This document shows, piece by piece, positions 33,326 to 34,199 of a DNA stretch of 34,199 nt. Origin of the DNA: Alphaproteobacteria bacterium (GTDB lineage: Bacteria > Pseudomonadota > Alphaproteobacteria > DSM-16000 > Inquilinaceae); NCBI GenBank assembly GCA_028281265.1, contig JANQKE010000116.1, positions 1 to 34,199 on the forward strand. Reading direction: 5' to 3'. Within the stretch, counting starts at the first letter, position 1, and each line of letters begins with the position of its first letter. The notes under the pieces were generated by a model that did no database searches, was not told the DNA's origin, and saw nothing but the letters and a program-made list of their open reading frames with translations. Position numbers and translations under genes: made by a program.

Positions 33326-34199
33326 CGCGCCCGATGCAATGCGTCATCCTGGTCGGTGGATTGGGAACCAGACTGGGCTCGCTGACCAGGGACTGTCCCA
33401 AACCGATGCTCCCGGTGCGGGGGCGGCCGTTCGTCGAGTACCTGATCGACAATGCGGCGCGCTTCGGTGCGGAGGAGATCGTCCTGCTCGCCGGACACCA
33501 TGGCGGCGTCGTGGCCGAGCATTTCGAGAGCGGGCGCTTCCGGACGCCGGCGCGGACCGTATCGGTCAAGGTGCTGATCGAGCCCGAACCGTTGGGGACC
33601 GGCGGTGCTTTGCGCTTTGCAGCGGATCATCTGGCACCGCGGTTCCTGATGCTCAACGGCGATTCGATGTTCGGCTTCAACTGGCTGGACCTCGCGGCAT
33701 GGGATCCGGGCCCGCGCACCGTCGGGCGCATAGCCCTGCGCTGGGTCGAGGACAACGGCCGGTACGGGGCGATCGAACGGACAGCCGACGGCCGCGTGAC
33801 GGCGATGCGCGCCCGCCCGGACGTGCCGGGTGCCGGGTATATCAACGGTGGGGTCTACGTCCTGGACCGGGCGGTCCTCGACGCCATCGCGCCGGTCGGC
33901 CCGGTCTCCTTGGAGGCCGATGTCTTCCCGGCGCTCGTCGACGCGCAAGCGCTGGTCGGCAGACCCTATTCCGGCGCGTTCATCGACATCGGCATCCCGG
34001 ACGACTATGCCAAGGCGCAGCAATTGCCGCTCGATCGCCGCCCGGCCGTGTTCTTCGATCGAGACGGCGTCCTCAACCACGATGCCGGCTACACTCACCG
34101 GCCCGACCAATGGCGGTGGATCGAGGGTGCTGTCGACGCGATCCGGGCCTGCAACGATACCGACCGCTATGCCTTCGTGGTCACCAACCAGGCCGGCGT
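33322..34199 (+). CDS. hddC: Fused heptose-1-P guanylyltransferase / heptose bisphosphatase (HddC-GmhB), 3' end outside window
   Basis: About 292 residues visible, open at the window end. The N-terminal nucleotidyltransferase has QCVILVGGLGTRLGSLTRD (6-24), PKPMLPVRGRPFVEYLID, PEPLGTGGALRFA, LMLNGDSMF and YINGGVYVLDR, as in HddC, which makes GDP-D,D-heptose. At about residue 240, without a stop, a HAD phosphatase domain begins: AVFFDRDGVLNHDAGY (Asp246 and Asp248 as nucleophile and acid/base) and VVTNQAG, as in GmhB. One polypeptide would thus do two non-consecutive steps. The start overlaps the gmhA stop (ATGA). Confidence 0.92.
   Translation, partial: MTRPMQCVILVGGLGTRLGSLTRDCPKPMLPVRGRPFVEYLIDNAARFGAEEIVLLAGHHGGVVAEHFESGRFRTPARTVSVKVLIEPEPLGTGGALRFAADHLAPRFLMLNGDSMFGFNWLDLAAWDPGPRTVGRIALRWVEDNGRYGAIERTADGRVTAMRARPDVPGAGYINGGVYVLDRAVLDAIAPVGPVSLEADVFPALVDAQALVGRPYSGAFIDIGIPDDYAKAQQLPLDRRPAVFFDRDGVLNHDAGYTHRPDQWRWIEGAVDAIRACNDTDRYAFVVTNQAG

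Overview
The window is high-GC DNA from an alphaproteobacterium, most likely Rhodospirillales-like. The evidence is a DUF1476 (F1-ATPase zeta type) protein, an alphaproteobacterial-type PurC, a ChpT-like histidine phosphotransferase, DUF3553, a fused TRAP permease and an ETF-ubiquinone oxidoreductase. The species cannot be named from the sequence alone. No rRNA, tRNA or CRISPR was seen.

Region 1 (1-12.6 kb) looks like ordinary chromosome. It carries the 3' part of katG, a divergent purC paralogue, the DUF1476 and DUF3253 genes, an SDR-NTF2 pair, a fused TRAP permease, ETF-QO, a family-4-like uracil-DNA glycosylase without the usual Fe-S cysteines, a lytic transglycosylase overlapping moaB, and a 58-residue DUF3553 gene. 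Region 2 (12.8-17.5 kb) is a signalling block: a ChpT-like phosphotransferase, a CheA with two CheW-like domains and a receiver, CheW and CheY. It stops abruptly after cheY, with no cheB or cheR.

Region 3 (about 17.5-31.1 kb) is the most interesting part. It is a 13-kb block of visibly lower GC that looks like a catabolic island. It encodes a GntR/FCD regulator, the small, medium and large subunits of a xanthine-dehydrogenase-type molybdenum hydroxylase (large subunit about 7 kb from the others), an internally deleted CoxG-like protein, an SLC13-type anion transporter, a TRAP transporter (DctP-Q-M), an alpha/beta hydrolase, an asparaginase-family amidohydrolase and a 4,5-dihydroxyphthalate-decarboxylase-like protein. 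Nearly all genes are on the minus strand. A plausible reading, by inference, is uptake and breakdown of an aromatic or N-heteroaromatic carboxylate: import, Mo-dependent hydroxylation, decarboxylation, then C-C and amide hydrolysis. Three promoter regions share a TTATNNTCGATRA-like motif that could be the regulator's operator.

Both edges of the island carry copies of a short repeat with CTAG ends and imperfect terminal inverted repeats (MITE-like). One complete 272-bp copy (17514-17785) lies next to an IS481-type remnant. A partial copy (30789-30935) abuts the start codon of the decarboxylase-like gene and has cut a hydrolase gene (probably FAH family) down to about its first 30 codons. Two more partial copies lie at about 3204 and 31160.

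Region 4 (31.7 kb to the end) is a translationally coupled heptose operon: hddA, gmhA and a fused hddC-gmhB that runs off the window. It makes GDP-D-glycero-alpha-D-manno-heptose for surface glycans.
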